Source: Novosphingobium mangrovisedimenti (GTDB taxonomy: Bacteria; Pseudomonadota; Alphaproteobacteria; Sphingomonadales; Sphingomonadaceae). Taken from it: a DNA stretch of 64,000 nt. The stretch is taken from the NCBI RefSeq assembly GCF_025153475.1, contig NZ_JANZXA010000005.1, forward strand, positions 232,848 to 296,847. The letters run 5' to 3'. Made by a program: the position numbers and the translations under genes. The notes below the pieces were generated by a model, which was not told where the DNA came from, searched no databases, and saw only the letters and a program-made list of their open reading frames with translations. Positions 49,060-58,043 of the stretch are shown one piece after another; the stretch's first letter is position 1; each line of letters starts with the position of its first letter.

Positions 49060-49554
49060 TCAGCTTCCGTTCGGGCCCGGCCCGGTAGGCGCACCGCCGG
49101 CGCCGGTGCCTCCGGCACCCACCGCACCGATATTGCCGAACAGGTCTTCGAGCAGCGAGCGGTGACGGCCCAGCGTCGGCGTCTTGTCACCCTCGGGGCT
49201 GATCCGCGCCACCTGCTCCATCCCGCGCTTGTCGACCGCGACGACGTTGCCGGCGGCGTCGAAGCGCACGCGCAGGATCGTCTCTTCCGCCGTGTGCGGC
49301 CGGCCGAACGGCGGCGTCTTCACGATCTGCGAGACGTAGTAGTAATCCTTCTGGCCGAACTGGCTGACGAAAGTCGGACGACCCAGCGTCTTTTCCACCG
49401 AAAGACGATTGTCGATGCCCGGCTGGACCGAATCGAGCAGTGTATTGTCGATGAGGTAGCCGCGATGATCGCGGATCGAAGAACAGCCGCCGACCAGCGC
49501 CACCAGCGCCATTGCCATGCCCGCCGTCCTGATCTTGAGGCCAACCTCACGCAT
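49060..49554 (-). CDS. bamE: Outer-membrane assembly lipoprotein BamE
   Basis: The 164-residue product starts at ATG 49554 with a lipoprotein signal and lipobox VGGCSS (Cys about residue 24). The mature part carries the SmpA/OmlA fold: IDNTLLDSVQPGIDNRLSVEKTLGRPTF, YYYVSQIVKTPPFG, and RVRFDAAGNVVAVDK. A Gly-rich tail (GAGGTGAGGAPTG) is low complexity. It is part of the BAM complex that folds outer-membrane proteins. It is divergent from the ubiquinol-cytochrome c chaperone gene. Confidence 0.9.
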   Translation of the reverse strand: MREVGLKIRTAGMAMALVALVGGCSSIRDHRGYLIDNTLLDSVQPGIDNRLSVEKTLGRPTFVSQFGQKDYYYVSQIVKTPPFGRPHTAEETILRVRFDAAGNVVAVDKRGMEQVARISPEGDKTPTLGRHRSLLEDLFGNIGAVGAGGTGAGGAPTGPGPNGS

Positions 49555-49733
49555 TTTCGTACTCCAAACCCGGCGGAAATCGCTGCAGCCCCATGGTAGA
49601 ACCCCATGGAAGGCATTGCCAGCAGGCCTCCGACCCATATATCGCCCTTGGCCTTAAGGCCCCGAAAGCGACCGCGCAATGGGCGTTGGCCCGCTTCGAT
49701 TGAATTGCCGCTGAACGAAAGGCCCCTGCTGTC

Positions 49734-50261
49734 GTGTCCCTGATCTCCCGCATCCTCGGCAAACGCGCGGACTCGCGCGAAACGGTTCGCCCGCTCTGGC
49801 ACCGCGTGGTCGAGATTGCGCGCGAAAAACAATGGTACGCGCAGTGCGGCGTGGCCGACACCGTTCCCGGCCGCTTCGATGCCGTAACGCTGGTGCTCGC
49901 GCTGGTCATGCTGCGCATGGAGCGGGACAAGCTCAGCGACGACGCCCTGATCACCCCCTCGGTGCGACTGACCGAACTCTTCGTCGACGACATGGACGGC
50001 CAGTTGCGCCAGTCGGGCGTAGGCGACCTCGTCGTCGGCAAGCGGATGGGCAAGCTGATGAGCGTGCTGGGCGGCCGTATCGCGGCGCTGAAAGAGGCGC
50101 TGGGGCGAGACGAGGCGGCGCTCGCGGCCGTGCTCGAACGCAACGTCACGCTGATCGAAGGAGCCGACAAGGCGCGCCTCGCCGGCGAAGTGCGGCGTCT
50201 CCATGACCAGATCGACGCGCTCTCGGGCGAGGACCTGCTGGCCGCGAGGATCGAGCGATGA
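49734..50261 (+). CDS. Ubiquinol-cytochrome c chaperone family protein
   Basis: A 175-residue protein starting at GTG 49734 with the CBP3-like pattern: RPLWHRVVEIAREKQWYAQCGVADTV, GRFDAVTLVLALVMLRM, ELFVDDMDGQLRQSGVGDLVVGKRMGKLM. In mitochondria CBP3 helps cytochrome b synthesis and bc1 assembly; a comparable role in the alphaproteobacterial bc1 complex is inferred. Its stop overlaps the next start as ATGA, linking it to the DUF177 gene. Confidence 0.85.
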   Translation: MSLISRILGKRADSRETVRPLWHRVVEIAREKQWYAQCGVADTVPGRFDAVTLVLALVMLRMERDKLSDDALITPSVRLTELFVDDMDGQLRQSGVGDLVVGKRMGKLMSVLGGRIAALKEALGRDEAALAAVLERNVTLIEGADKARLAGEVRRLHDQIDALSGEDLLAARIER

Positions 50262-50788
50262 GCGACGCCGCCGCCTCGAAGCCCGAATTTTCGCGCGCCC
50301 TCGACGTGCGGCAGGTGGAAGGCAAGGAACCCCACCTCGAAGCCAACGAGGCCGAACGCGCGGCACTGGCCGCGCGCTTCGGCATCGTGCGCGTCGACAG
50401 CCTGGCCGCCGACCTGACGCTCAGCCGCAAGGACCGCACGGTGGACGTGCGCGGGCGACTGAAGGCGGAAATCGTCCAGTCCTGCGCGATTTCCGCAGAG
50501 GACATTCCGGTCTCCATCGACGAGGACCTGTTCTTCCGCTTCGTGCCGGAAAGCACCGACCACGTGCCCGACGAGGAAATCGAGATCAGCGCCGAGGATT
50601 GCGACGAGATCGAATATACCGGCACGCACATCGACCTTGGCGAGGCCGTGGCGCAGAGCCTGGCACTGGCCATCGATCCGTTCCTCACCGGCCCCGACGC
50701 GGATGCCGCACGCAAGGCCGCCGGGATCGGCACGCCCGAGGACCAGGGCCCCTTCGCCGCTCTCAAGGGCCTGAAGCTGGAGAAATAA
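50258..50788 (+). CDS. DUF177/YceD domain protein
   Basis: The 176-residue product has the YceD pattern: TLSRKDRTVDVRGRLKAEIVQSC, DLFFRFVPE, acidic EEIEISAEDCDEIEY, and GEAVAQSLALAIDPF. In other bacteria YceD-type proteins are linked to 23S rRNA maturation; the two Cys (QSC, EDC) are kept. The ATG overlaps the stop of the chaperone gene. LysR gene lies convergent 15 bases away. Confidence 0.85.
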   Translation: MSDAAASKPEFSRALDVRQVEGKEPHLEANEAERAALAARFGIVRVDSLAADLTLSRKDRTVDVRGRLKAEIVQSCAISAEDIPVSIDEDLFFRFVPESTDHVPDEEIEISAEDCDEIEYTGTHIDLGEAVAQSLALAIDPFLTGPDADAARKAAGIGTPEDQGPFAALKGLKLEK

Positions 50789-50803
50789 CGGACCGGGCGT
50801 ACC

Positions 50804-51679
50804 TCACTCGCCGTCGAGGTAGGCACGCATCCGCCGTTTCGCCGCCAGCGCGAGCGGCGAGATCATCCGCCCTTTCAGCTTTGCCATGTAGATGCCCGTG
50901 GGCGGCAGCGAGAGACCGGACACGCTGATCTCGCACAGCGCGCCTTCGGCCAGCATCGCGGCAACGAAATCGCGCGAACAGATGCAAACGAGATCGGAGA
51001 GCAGCACGGCATCACGCAGCACGTGGTAATTGTCGCAGATCAGGTGCGACCGGCTCGGCACCGTGGAGCCGCCGGGCGCTTCCACCGAGCTGGCCAGCGG
51101 AAATTCGATCAGTTCCGCCATGGCGATGTCGCGGCGTCCCGCAAGCGGATGGCCGCTGCGCACGACACAGACCGGATCGACCGCGCCCAGCCGCTCGATC
51201 TCGATTTCCTCGGGCGCCGGCAGGTGCGGCTCGGGGTAGAAGAACAGCTCTATCTCATCGTTCCTGAGCGCGCTGAGCAGCTGTTCGCCGGGACGGATCA
51301 TGGCCCTGAGCTGCACTGCGCTGCCCCGGTCGAAGAAAGCCCCGGCGAAGCGCGCGAGAAGCTGGCTGGCCAGCAGCGGGGTCACGCCGATCGCCAGTTG
51401 CCCGGCCCGGCCCGAGCCCATCAGCTTCAGGTTGCTGTCGAAGACGTGCAGCCCCTGCACCAGAGGTTCCGCCAGGGCGATGACTTGCGCGCCCGCCGAG
51501 GTCGGTTCGACCCCGTGCCCCAGCCGGTTGAAGATGGGGAAACCATAGCGCGCCTCGATCATGTGCACGCTGCGGCTGAGTGCCGGCTGGCTGATGTTGA
51601 GCTCCGCCGCGGCGCGCGAGAAACTCCCGCAACGGGCGATGGTTACGAGCTGGCGCAGCTTGCCTAGCGATATGTCCAT
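50804..51679 (-). CDS. LysR family regulator
   Basis: The 291-residue regulator has the N-terminal helix-turn-helix (LRQLVTIARCGSFSRAAAELNISQPALSRSV) and a periplasmic-binding-like effector domain (about residues 90-280: QLAIGVTPLLASQL, IDRLG-like EIERLGAVDPVCVVRSGHPLAGR). It is divergent from the EthD gene with 92 bases between, the standard layout for a LysR activator of the adjacent catabolic genes. Inducer unknown. Confidence 0.9.
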   Translation of the reverse strand: MDISLGKLRQLVTIARCGSFSRAAAELNISQPALSRSVHMIEARYGFPIFNRLGHGVEPTSAGAQVIALAEPLVQGLHVFDSNLKLMGSGRAGQLAIGVTPLLASQLLARFAGAFFDRGSAVQLRAMIRPGEQLLSALRNDEIELFFYPEPHLPAPEEIEIERLGAVDPVCVVRSGHPLAGRRDIAMAELIEFPLASSVEAPGGSTVPSRSHLICDNYHVLRDAVLLSDLVCICSRDFVAAMLAEGALCEISVSGLSLPPTGIYMAKLKGRMISPLALAAKRRMRAYLDGE

Positions 51680-51771
51680 AATGATTCTGCATGGAGTTAA
51701 ACGATTTCAGCATTAGACCGCATACCCCCTCTTGGCGCAATGTCCCGCGCAACAACGAGAGGGTGTCAGAA

Positions 51772-52185
51772 ATGTTCAAGCAGATCTGCTTCTTCCGGAA
51801 GCGGCCGGACATGTCGATGGACGAGTTTCTCGACTACTACGAGAACCAGCATTCGCAGCTTTCCAAGAATGCCGGGCTCCAGCCCGCGATCCCCAATGCC
51901 GTGCGCTACGTGCGCCGCTACCTGACGCCGGAGAAGAACCCGATCACCGGGCAGATCCACGACCCCGGCTTCGACTGCCTGATGGAAATCTGGTGGAACA
52001 GCCGCGAGGACTTCGAGCGGTCGCAGGCGATCATTTCCTCGCCCGAACGGCGCGAGATCACGAAGGCCGACGAGGAAAGGCTCTTTGCCGGCCACGCCAA
52101 CCCGGTCTGCTCGGTCGTCGACTACGATTCACCGATGGGCCCCCATGGCGAAGCCACGCACGTGGAGCTGCGCTACGGCGACTGA
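51772..52185 (+). CDS. EthD domain protein
   Basis: The 137-residue product starts at ATG 51772 and has the EthD dimeric ferredoxin-like fold: QICFFRKRPDMSMDEFLDYYENQHSQL, RRYLTPE, FDCLMEIWWNSREDFERSQAI and a C-terminal strand. EthD-fold proteins accompany ether or aromatic catabolism and polyketide tailoring; the reaction here is unknown. It opens the catabolic cluster and is likely controlled by the divergent LysR. Confidence 0.8.
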   Translation: MFKQICFFRKRPDMSMDEFLDYYENQHSQLSKNAGLQPAIPNAVRYVRRYLTPEKNPITGQIHDPGFDCLMEIWWNSREDFERSQAIISSPERREITKADEERLFAGHANPVCSVVDYDSPMGPHGEATHVELRYGD

Positions 52186-52227
52186 CACGCCCGCACATGC
52201 CCCCAGCAAGCAGAAAGGATCGATGAC

Positions 52228-52743
52228 ATGAGCGACGAATCGATGCAGGTCATCCGCGAGGCCCGGCGCGACTGGGTCTTCGAACACCGCGAGGCCTACC
52301 TGAACTCGGGCGGGGCCGAAGGCCACATCATGGACATCACTGCCGTGGGCGGCCGCAACTTCGCGACCCACTGCATGATCAAGTACGTCGGCCGCAAGAG
52401 CGGCAAGGTGTTCATCACCCCGCTGTGCTACGCCGACATCGGCGGCGAAGTCGTCATCTGCGCGTCCAAGGGCGGCGCCGACCATCACCCCGCATGGTAC
52501 CTCAACCTGCGCGAGATGGAGACGATCGACATCCAGATCGCCACGCAGGCCTTCCACAGCACCTGGCGCGAACCGGAGGGGGCCGAGCGCCAGAAGGTCT
52601 GGGACTTCTTCGTCGACTGCCACCCCTTCTATGCCACCTACCAGGCATCGACCGAGCGCGTCCTGCCGCTCGTCATGTTCAAGATCGTGGAGGCCATTCC
52701 GGTCTTCAAGGCATCCGACGCCACCGGCATGCGCCAGGACTGA
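52228..52743 (+). CDS. Deazaflavin-dependent nitroreductase-fold protein
   Basis: A 171-residue protein with the split-barrel pattern seen in Ddn-type proteins: HCMIKYVGRKSGKVFITPLCY, EVVICASKGGADHHPAWYLNL, IDIQIATQAFHSTWREPEG, then WDFFVDCHPFYATYQASTERVLPLVMF. Mycobacterial members use F420. Whether this organism makes F420 is not visible in the window, so a different flavin or a non-redox role is possible. It is 42 bases after the EthD gene and 18 before the dehydratase gene. Confidence 0.75.
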   Translation: MSDESMQVIREARRDWVFEHREAYLNSGGAEGHIMDITAVGGRNFATHCMIKYVGRKSGKVFITPLCYADIGGEVVICASKGGADHHPAWYLNLREMETIDIQIATQAFHSTWREPEGAERQKVWDFFVDCHPFYATYQASTERVLPLVMFKIVEAIPVFKASDATGMRQD

Positions 52744-52761
52744 TACAGGATAAGCACGACG

Positions 52762-53928
52762 ATGAGCAGCGTTACACTCGATACTTCCGACGTCGACCAG
52801 TACCTGGGCAAGGTCATGGACTTCTCGCCGCTGCGCGAACCGATCGCGGCCAATGACATCCGCCGCTGGGTCCATGCCATGCACTTTCCCAACCTGGTCC
52901 ACTTCGACCCGGATTTCGCTGCCGCCAGCCGCTGGGGCAAGCTGGTGGCCCCGCAAAGCTTCGCCATCGCCACCGACGATGGCCATGGCGCGGCCCCGGC
53001 CTGCGTCGGCTGCATCCCCAATTCGCACCTGCTCTTCGCGGGCGACGAATGGTGGTTCTACGGCCCCCGCATCGAACCGGGCGATATGGTAAAGAACGAG
53101 CGCATTCCCTTCGACTACACCGTCAAGGAAACCGGCTTCGGCCCCACCGCCTTCCAGCGCGGCGACAACAATTACTACAACCAGCACGGCGACCCGATCG
53201 CCAAGCAACGTTCCACCTCGCTGCGCTATAACGCGCAGGCCGGCGGCGCTTCTGTGAACGAAGCCGACTTCAACGATCCGGACTGGTCCGACGAGGAAAT
53301 CGTCGACATCGAGAATCGCGTCTTCTCGTGGGTGCAGATGCTGCACGACCTGGGGCACAAGGAGCGCTGGTGGGATGATGTAAGCGTGGGCGACCAGTTG
53401 CCCGAGCGCGTCTTCGGCCCGCACTCGATCGCCAGCTTCGCCACCGAATGGCGCGCCTATATCGTCAACACCTGGGGCTCGATGAACCTGCGCAAGAACG
53501 ATCTCGAAGCGCTGGGCTTCACCCGCGAGATGGCCGGGTACGAAAACGATCCGGACATGATGAAGGTGAACCCCTTCCTCACCGACGGCGCCTATTACGG
53601 CCCCTCACGCGGGCACCTGTTCCCCAAGTACGCGCGCCGCATCGGCATGCCGCGCGGCTATGGCTACGGCGCCTCGATGGGATCGTGGGTGACAGACTTC
53701 CTGTCGGGCTGGGCCGGCGAGCATGGCATGGTGGTGCACTCCACGGCCAACTACCGCGGCCCGGCGCTGACCGGCGACATCACCATCCAGACCGCCGAAG
53801 TGGTCGACAAGATGGTCGATGAGGAAGGCCGTCACCTCGTGCAGGTGAAGCACCTGATGACCAACCAGCGCGGCGTGAAGATGTGCCTCGGCACCGCCGA
53901 AATCGCGCTGCCCAAGAAGCCGGGCTGA
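52762..53928 (+). CDS. FAS1-like dehydratase / MaoC-like hydratase
   Basis: The 388-residue product has two hot-dog halves. The N-terminal half (residues about 15-150) has the FAS1-like dehydratase pattern WVHAMHFPNLVHFDPDFAAA and WWFYGPRIEPGDMV; the C-terminal half has MLHDLGHKERWWDDVSVGDQLPE and GYGASMGSWVTDFLSGWAGEHG, resembling MaoC-type hydratase motifs (Asp and His pair in DLGH). It would hydrate or dehydrate an acyl thioester. Substrate unknown. Close to the preceding gene, so cotranscribed. Confidence 0.78.
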   Translation: MSSVTLDTSDVDQYLGKVMDFSPLREPIAANDIRRWVHAMHFPNLVHFDPDFAAASRWGKLVAPQSFAIATDDGHGAAPACVGCIPNSHLLFAGDEWWFYGPRIEPGDMVKNERIPFDYTVKETGFGPTAFQRGDNNYYNQHGDPIAKQRSTSLRYNAQAGGASVNEADFNDPDWSDEEIVDIENRVFSWVQMLHDLGHKERWWDDVSVGDQLPERVFGPHSIASFATEWRAYIVNTWGSMNLRKNDLEALGFTREMAGYENDPDMMKVNPFLTDGAYYGPSRGHLFPKYARRIGMPRGYGYGASMGSWVTDFLSGWAGEHGMVVHSTANYRGPALTGDITIQTAEVVDKMVDEEGRHLVQVKHLMTNQRGVKMCLGTAEIALPKKPG

Positions 53929-54041
53929 CGCACCGCCGCCCCCTTCCGCCGCACGGGGATTGCCCCAGCGGCGGGACGGGCATCGGCGCACCTGGGCGCG
54001 GCAACGATCTGCCCGGGCAGGCGCAACGTGCGGGAGGCGCT

Positions 54042-54062
54042 GTCCCGGCTCAAGGCCGGGAC
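54042..54062 (+). terminator. Hairpin between the dehydratase and NTF2-like genes
   Basis: Eight-base perfect stem GTCCCGGC/GCCGGGAC with a TCAAG loop, 114 bases after the dehydratase stop and 41 before the next ATG. No T-run; may separate two transcripts or act in RNA stability. Confidence 0.45.
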
Positions 54063-54102
54063 CCCCGGATAGGAGAGCGCCCCGGAGAGGAGAGGGATTG
54101 CC

Positions 54103-54663
54103 ATGACAGTCGAGGAAGAACTCGCGCAGCTCAAAGCCGAATTTGCAAAGCTCAAGGACCGGCAGGACATTATCGACTGCATCCAGCGCGAATGCCGCGC
54201 ACGCGACCGGCAGGACGTGGAGCAGATCGCCTCGTGCTGGTGGGAGGACGGCGTCGACGAGCATGGCCCCAGCGTGAGCTTCGCCCCGGACTACCCGGAA
54301 AGGGCGAACATGGGCCACCGCATGAACTTCACCATGACGAGCCACAACATCACCAACACCATTGTCGAACTCGACGGGGAAACCGCGTACTGCGAATCCT
54401 ACGTCATCGGCGGCCTGTTCTGGCTCGACGACAAGACCACCACGATCGCCATGGGGCGCTATCTCGACCAGCTCGAAAAACGCGGCGGCGAATGGCGCCT
54501 GCACACCCGGCGCTGCACCATCGAGATGACGGCCAATGCTGACGGCACCTGGGTCCATTCGAAGAACATAAAAGGCTTCCTCAAGCCGATCTGGGGCAAG
54601 GAAGATCCCTCCTACGAACGCCCGATTACCTGGAAGCCGCGCGAGGAAGGCCTGCACTGGTAG
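54103..54663 (+). CDS. NTF2-like (SnoaL-type) protein
   Basis: The 186-residue product starts at ATG 54103 after a GGAGAGGAGAG site. A coiled N-terminal helix (EEELAQLKAEFAKLKDRQDI) leads into the NTF2-like cone fold: DCIQRECRARDRQDVEQIASCWWEDG, MTSHNITNTIVELDGETAYCESYV, GGEWRLHTRRCTIEM. Related proteins in sphingomonad catabolic clusters act as hydratases, cyclases or dehydrochlorinases (LinA-like fold); the Asp/His pair usual for catalysis is plausible (DRQD, SHN) but unproven. Confidence 0.8.
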   Translation: MTVEEELAQLKAEFAKLKDRQDIIDCIQRECRARDRQDVEQIASCWWEDGVDEHGPSVSFAPDYPERANMGHRMNFTMTSHNITNTIVELDGETAYCESYVIGGLFWLDDKTTTIAMGRYLDQLEKRGGEWRLHTRRCTIEMTANADGTWVHSKNIKGFLKPIWGKEDPSYERPITWKPREEGLHW

Positions 54664-54753
54664 CGCAGGCGGGCGCTGCGTCCTTGACAGTCTCGCCTTG
54701 CGCTAACATCGTGACGAACAACGTGATCGACGAGAAGCACGGGAGAGGAAGGC

Positions 54754-55521
54754 ATGACGACGGGCACCAGCCGGCTGGCCGGCAAGGTCGCGATCATCAC
54801 CGGCGGCGGCCAAGGCATCGGCGCGGCCATTGCCGAGGCCTGTGCCCGCGAAGGCGCCAGGGTGCTGATAACCGGCCGGACGCAAGGCAAGCTCGACGAT
54901 GTGGCACACCGCATCACCGCCGCCGGCGGCACCTGCACGCCCTTCGTCGCGACCGCCGGTGACAGGGTCCAGTCCCTTGCCACCGTGGAGCGCGCGATGG
55001 CGGACTGGGGGCGCCTCGACGTGCTCGTCAACAATGCCCACAGCTTTACCGACTACCTGCCGCTGACCGACCCGAAGATGGAAGAGAACTGCAAGGTCGA
55101 CTTCCAGTCCGCCTTCTTCGGCTCGCTCCAGCTCATGCAGCTGTGCCATCCGCACATGGTCGAACAGGGCGGCGGCTCGATCATCAATTTCGGCTCCAGC
55201 TACGGCATCCGCTGCGAACCGGGCTTCCTTGCCTATGCCGCATCGAAGGAAGCCATCCGCACGCTGACCAGGACGGCCGCCAAGGAATGGGGCCCGCAAG
55301 GCATCCGCGTGAACACCATCCTGCCTTCGGCCATGTCGCCCAAGGCGCTGTGGTATCTGGAGGAAAGCAAGACCTACGACGCGGAGCTTTCCAAGGTCGC
55401 GATCGGACGCTTCGGCAAGCCCGGCGACATCGCGCCGACCGCCGTTTTCCTCGCCAGCGACGAATCCGCCTATGTCACCGGCCAGACGATCGGCGTCGAC
55501 GGTGGCTCGACGATGCTCTGA
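54754..55521 (+). CDS. SDR family oxidoreductase
   Basis: The 255-residue classical SDR has TGGGQGIGAAIA (NAD(P) loop), NNAHSF, the catalytic Ser in NFGSSYG, and Tyr/Lys in YAASKEA, with a C-terminal VTGQTIGVDGGSTM. It probably oxidises an alcohol intermediate in the cluster's pathway. Substrate unknown. It lies 90 bases after the NTF2-like gene and 36 before the next SDR gene. Confidence 0.88.
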   Translation: MTTGTSRLAGKVAIITGGGQGIGAAIAEACAREGARVLITGRTQGKLDDVAHRITAAGGTCTPFVATAGDRVQSLATVERAMADWGRLDVLVNNAHSFTDYLPLTDPKMEENCKVDFQSAFFGSLQLMQLCHPHMVEQGGGSIINFGSSYGIRCEPGFLAYAASKEAIRTLTRTAAKEWGPQGIRVNTILPSAMSPKALWYLEESKTYDAELSKVAIGRFGKPGDIAPTAVFLASDESAYVTGQTIGVDGGSTML

Positions 55522-55557
55522 TCGCCTCTCGAACCATAATTCCAAGGGAGAACCCGA

Positions 55558-56430
55558 ATGCCTGATACCGCACCCGTCGCCATCGTCACCGGATCGAGCC
55601 GCGGCGCCGGGCGGGGCATCGCCAGGGCCCTGGGATCGCACGGCTGCACCGTTTACGTCACCGGTCGCTCGATCAGGGAAGGCGATGCCGAAGTCCCCGG
55701 CACGATCTTCGCGACGGCACAGGAAGTGACGGTGGCCGGCGGCAAGGGCATTCCCGTGCGCTGCGACCATGCCGACGACGAACAGGTCAAGGCGCTGATC
55801 GACCGCGTTATCGCGGAACAGGGGCGGATCGACATCCTGGTAAACAATGCCTGCTACCAGAGCCATGCCGTCTCCGCCCCCGGCCAGTTCTGGGAAAAGC
55901 CGCTGGAAATCGGCGAGATGATGAACGTGGGCCTGCGCAGCGGCTTCGTCGCCAGCTGGTATGCCGCACCGCACATGGTCAGGCAGGACAAGGGGCTGAT
56001 CGTCTTCACGTCCTCTCCCGGCGCGATGCACTACTGCTTCGGCCCGAGCTACGGTGCGCAGAAGGCCGGGGTGGACAAGATGGCCTTCGACATGGGCGTG
56101 GACTTCGCCGATGCCGGCGCGAACATCGCGGCCGTTTCGATCTGGATGGGCGCGCTCACCACAGAGCGCCTGCTGGAAATGATGGAAGCCGCGCCCGACA
56201 AGTTCAGGCATCTGGAAGGCATGCTCGAATCCCCCGAGTACACGGGCGAAATCGCCTGGGCCATGTATAACGACCCCGGGATGATGGCGCGCTGGAACGG
56301 CAAGGTCGTGATCGGGGCCGAAGCGGGCAAGGAATACGGCCTCACCGACATTGCAGGCAAATATCCGCCATCGGCGCGCGATACGACGAAGACCGTTCCG
56401 CCCGCCTACACGCCCTACAAGGTGAAATGA
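55558..56430 (+). CDS. SDR family oxidoreductase (second)
   Basis: The 290-residue SDR has TGSSRGAGRGIA, NNACYQ, the catalytic Ser in FTSSPGA and YGAQK as the Tyr/Lys motif. It is longer than classical SDRs, with an extra C-terminal segment (KYPPSARDTTKTVPPAYTPY). It is not a close copy of the preceding SDR, so the two may act on different intermediates. Same strand as the rest of the cluster, with an AAGGGAG site upstream. Confidence 0.86.
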   Translation: MPDTAPVAIVTGSSRGAGRGIARALGSHGCTVYVTGRSIREGDAEVPGTIFATAQEVTVAGGKGIPVRCDHADDEQVKALIDRVIAEQGRIDILVNNACYQSHAVSAPGQFWEKPLEIGEMMNVGLRSGFVASWYAAPHMVRQDKGLIVFTSSPGAMHYCFGPSYGAQKAGVDKMAFDMGVDFADAGANIAAVSIWMGALTTERLLEMMEAAPDKFRHLEGMLESPEYTGEIAWAMYNDPGMMARWNGKVVIGAEAGKEYGLTDIAGKYPPSARDTTKTVPPAYTPYKVK

Positions 56431-56505
56431 CCTGGTACCGGGTTTGCCAGCCAGCACGCGGCGTGGAACAAGCAGCGCCTGCACGGACAGGGGTTTGAAA
56501 AGGCA

Positions 56506-57087
56506 ATGACAGTGAACCGCCGCATGGGACCGCCGGGATCGCCGGTGTGGCACCGGATGCTCGACGGGGCAGAGGCGATCCTGCAGGAACTGGGCTACGG
56601 CGCCCTCACCTCGCGCAGCGTGGCGGATCACATCGGCGTCAAGCAGCGGCTCGTCTACTACTACTTCCGCTCGATGGACGACCTGATCGTCGAGACCTTC
56701 CGCCGCCTCGCCGCGCGTGAACTCGAAAGGCTCGACGGCGCGCTGACCGGAGACAATTCGCTGCACGAGGTCTGGAACGTGTGCGTGCACACGGCCGACA
56801 CGCGCATGGTCGCCGAGTTCATGGCGCTGGCAAACCGCATCGATGCGCTGCGGCAGGAAGTCGTCGCCTATATCGAGACCACGCGGCGTATCCAGGTGAG
56901 CGCGCTGGAGAAGGCGTTCAGCCAGGACCAGGGCGGGCCCATGCCGACCGCCGCGATGGCTATCCTCGTCACGAGCGCAGCGCTGACGCTGCACCGCGAG
57001 GCCGCCATCGGCGTCTCGATGGGCCATGCCGAAGTGACGAAAGTGATCGAGGATTTCATCGCTCGCTACGAGCCCGAGACGCGCTGA
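56506..57087 (+). CDS. TetR/AcrR family regulator of the cluster
   Basis: The 193-residue product has a TetR DNA-binding domain (TSRSVADHIGVKQRLVYYYFRSMDDLI, about residues 33-60) and an all-helical ligand domain. It lies between the second SDR and SMP-30 genes on the same strand, so it is probably cotranscribed and could sense the pathway substrate alongside the LysR. Confidence 0.85.
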   Translation: MTVNRRMGPPGSPVWHRMLDGAEAILQELGYGALTSRSVADHIGVKQRLVYYYFRSMDDLIVETFRRLAARELERLDGALTGDNSLHEVWNVCVHTADTRMVAEFMALANRIDALRQEVVAYIETTRRIQVSALEKAFSQDQGGPMPTAAMAILVTSAALTLHREAAIGVSMGHAEVTKVIEDFIARYEPETR

Positions 57088-57110
57088 CGCGCCCGGACAG
57101 GAGAGAGAAC

Positions 57111-58010
57111 ATGGGAGAGCTGGCAGCCGGTGCCTACGAGAAGATCGCCGAGGGCGTCTATCTCGAAGGCCTGTCCTACGATTTCACGCGCGACGTCATC
57201 TGGTACAGCGATGTCATCAAGGGCGGCATCCACGGCGTCAAACCCGATGGCACGCCCGTCGCCACGCTCGATGCCGAGCGCATGTGGACCGGCGGGGTGA
57301 TGATGAATTCCTGCGGCGCGGTGCTCTCGACCGGACAGGGCGGCATCCGGTGGAACAATCCCGATACCGGCAAGTCGGGCTGGCTCATCGAGGAACTCGA
57401 AGGCAAGCCGGTCAACGGCATCAACGAGATGTGGCCCGACGGTACCGGCGGGATCTTCTTCGGCACCAACGACATCGAATATATCATCGAGGCGCGCGAT
57501 ACGCGGCCCAGCGCGATTTACCGGCTGACCGCAGACCGGCATGTCATCAAGCTGTCGGACAAGGTCTATTTCTCGAACGGCATCGCCTACGACCCCGGTC
57601 GCCGCCGCTTCTATTGCAGCGACACCTTCCGCACCTCGTGGGTCTGGGACGTGGCCGACGACCTCACCCTGTCCAACCAGCGCGTGCTGTTCGACAAGGA
57701 AGACTGCGACGGCATGGCCATGGAGGCGGACGGCACGCTGCTCATCACCGGCTTCCGCTCGCCCGGCAAGATCCTGCGCGTTTCGCCCGAGGGCAAGGAA
57801 CTGGCGCCGCTTCCCACGCCTGCGGGATCGGCCACCCAGATTCGTTTCGGCGGCAGCGACCTGCGCGACGTCTACATCAATGTCGTCCCTGCCGACGGCG
57901 GCGACAGCCTGAAGGAAGGCCGCCCGCTCGCGGGCGCTTCCTGCCTGTACAAAGGCAGGTCGGAGCGCCCCGGAACCGGCGTGGCCGCCTCGAACTTCAG
58001 GCTCGGCTGA
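57111..58010 (+). CDS. SMP-30/gluconolactonase-like protein
   Basis: The 299-residue six-bladed propeller starts at ATG 57111 after AGGAGAGAG. It shows EGVYLEGLSYDFTRDVIWYSD (first metal Glu), GINEMWPDGTGGIFFGTN, SNGIAYDPGRRRFYCSDTF (Asn and Asp metal ligands), and DCDGMAMEADGTLLI. The likely reaction is lactone hydrolysis. It is the last gene of the cluster and is convergent with prpE. Confidence 0.85.
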   Translation: MGELAAGAYEKIAEGVYLEGLSYDFTRDVIWYSDVIKGGIHGVKPDGTPVATLDAERMWTGGVMMNSCGAVLSTGQGGIRWNNPDTGKSGWLIEELEGKPVNGINEMWPDGTGGIFFGTNDIEYIIEARDTRPSAIYRLTADRHVIKLSDKVYFSNGIAYDPGRRRFYCSDTFRTSWVWDVADDLTLSNQRVLFDKEDCDGMAMEADGTLLITGFRSPGKILRVSPEGKELAPLPTPAGSATQIRFGGSDLRDVYINVVPADGGDSLKEGRPLAGASCLYKGRSERPGTGVAASNFRLG

Positions 58011-58043
58011 CGCTCCGCGCCGTCGCAAGTGTGGCGGGCGGCG

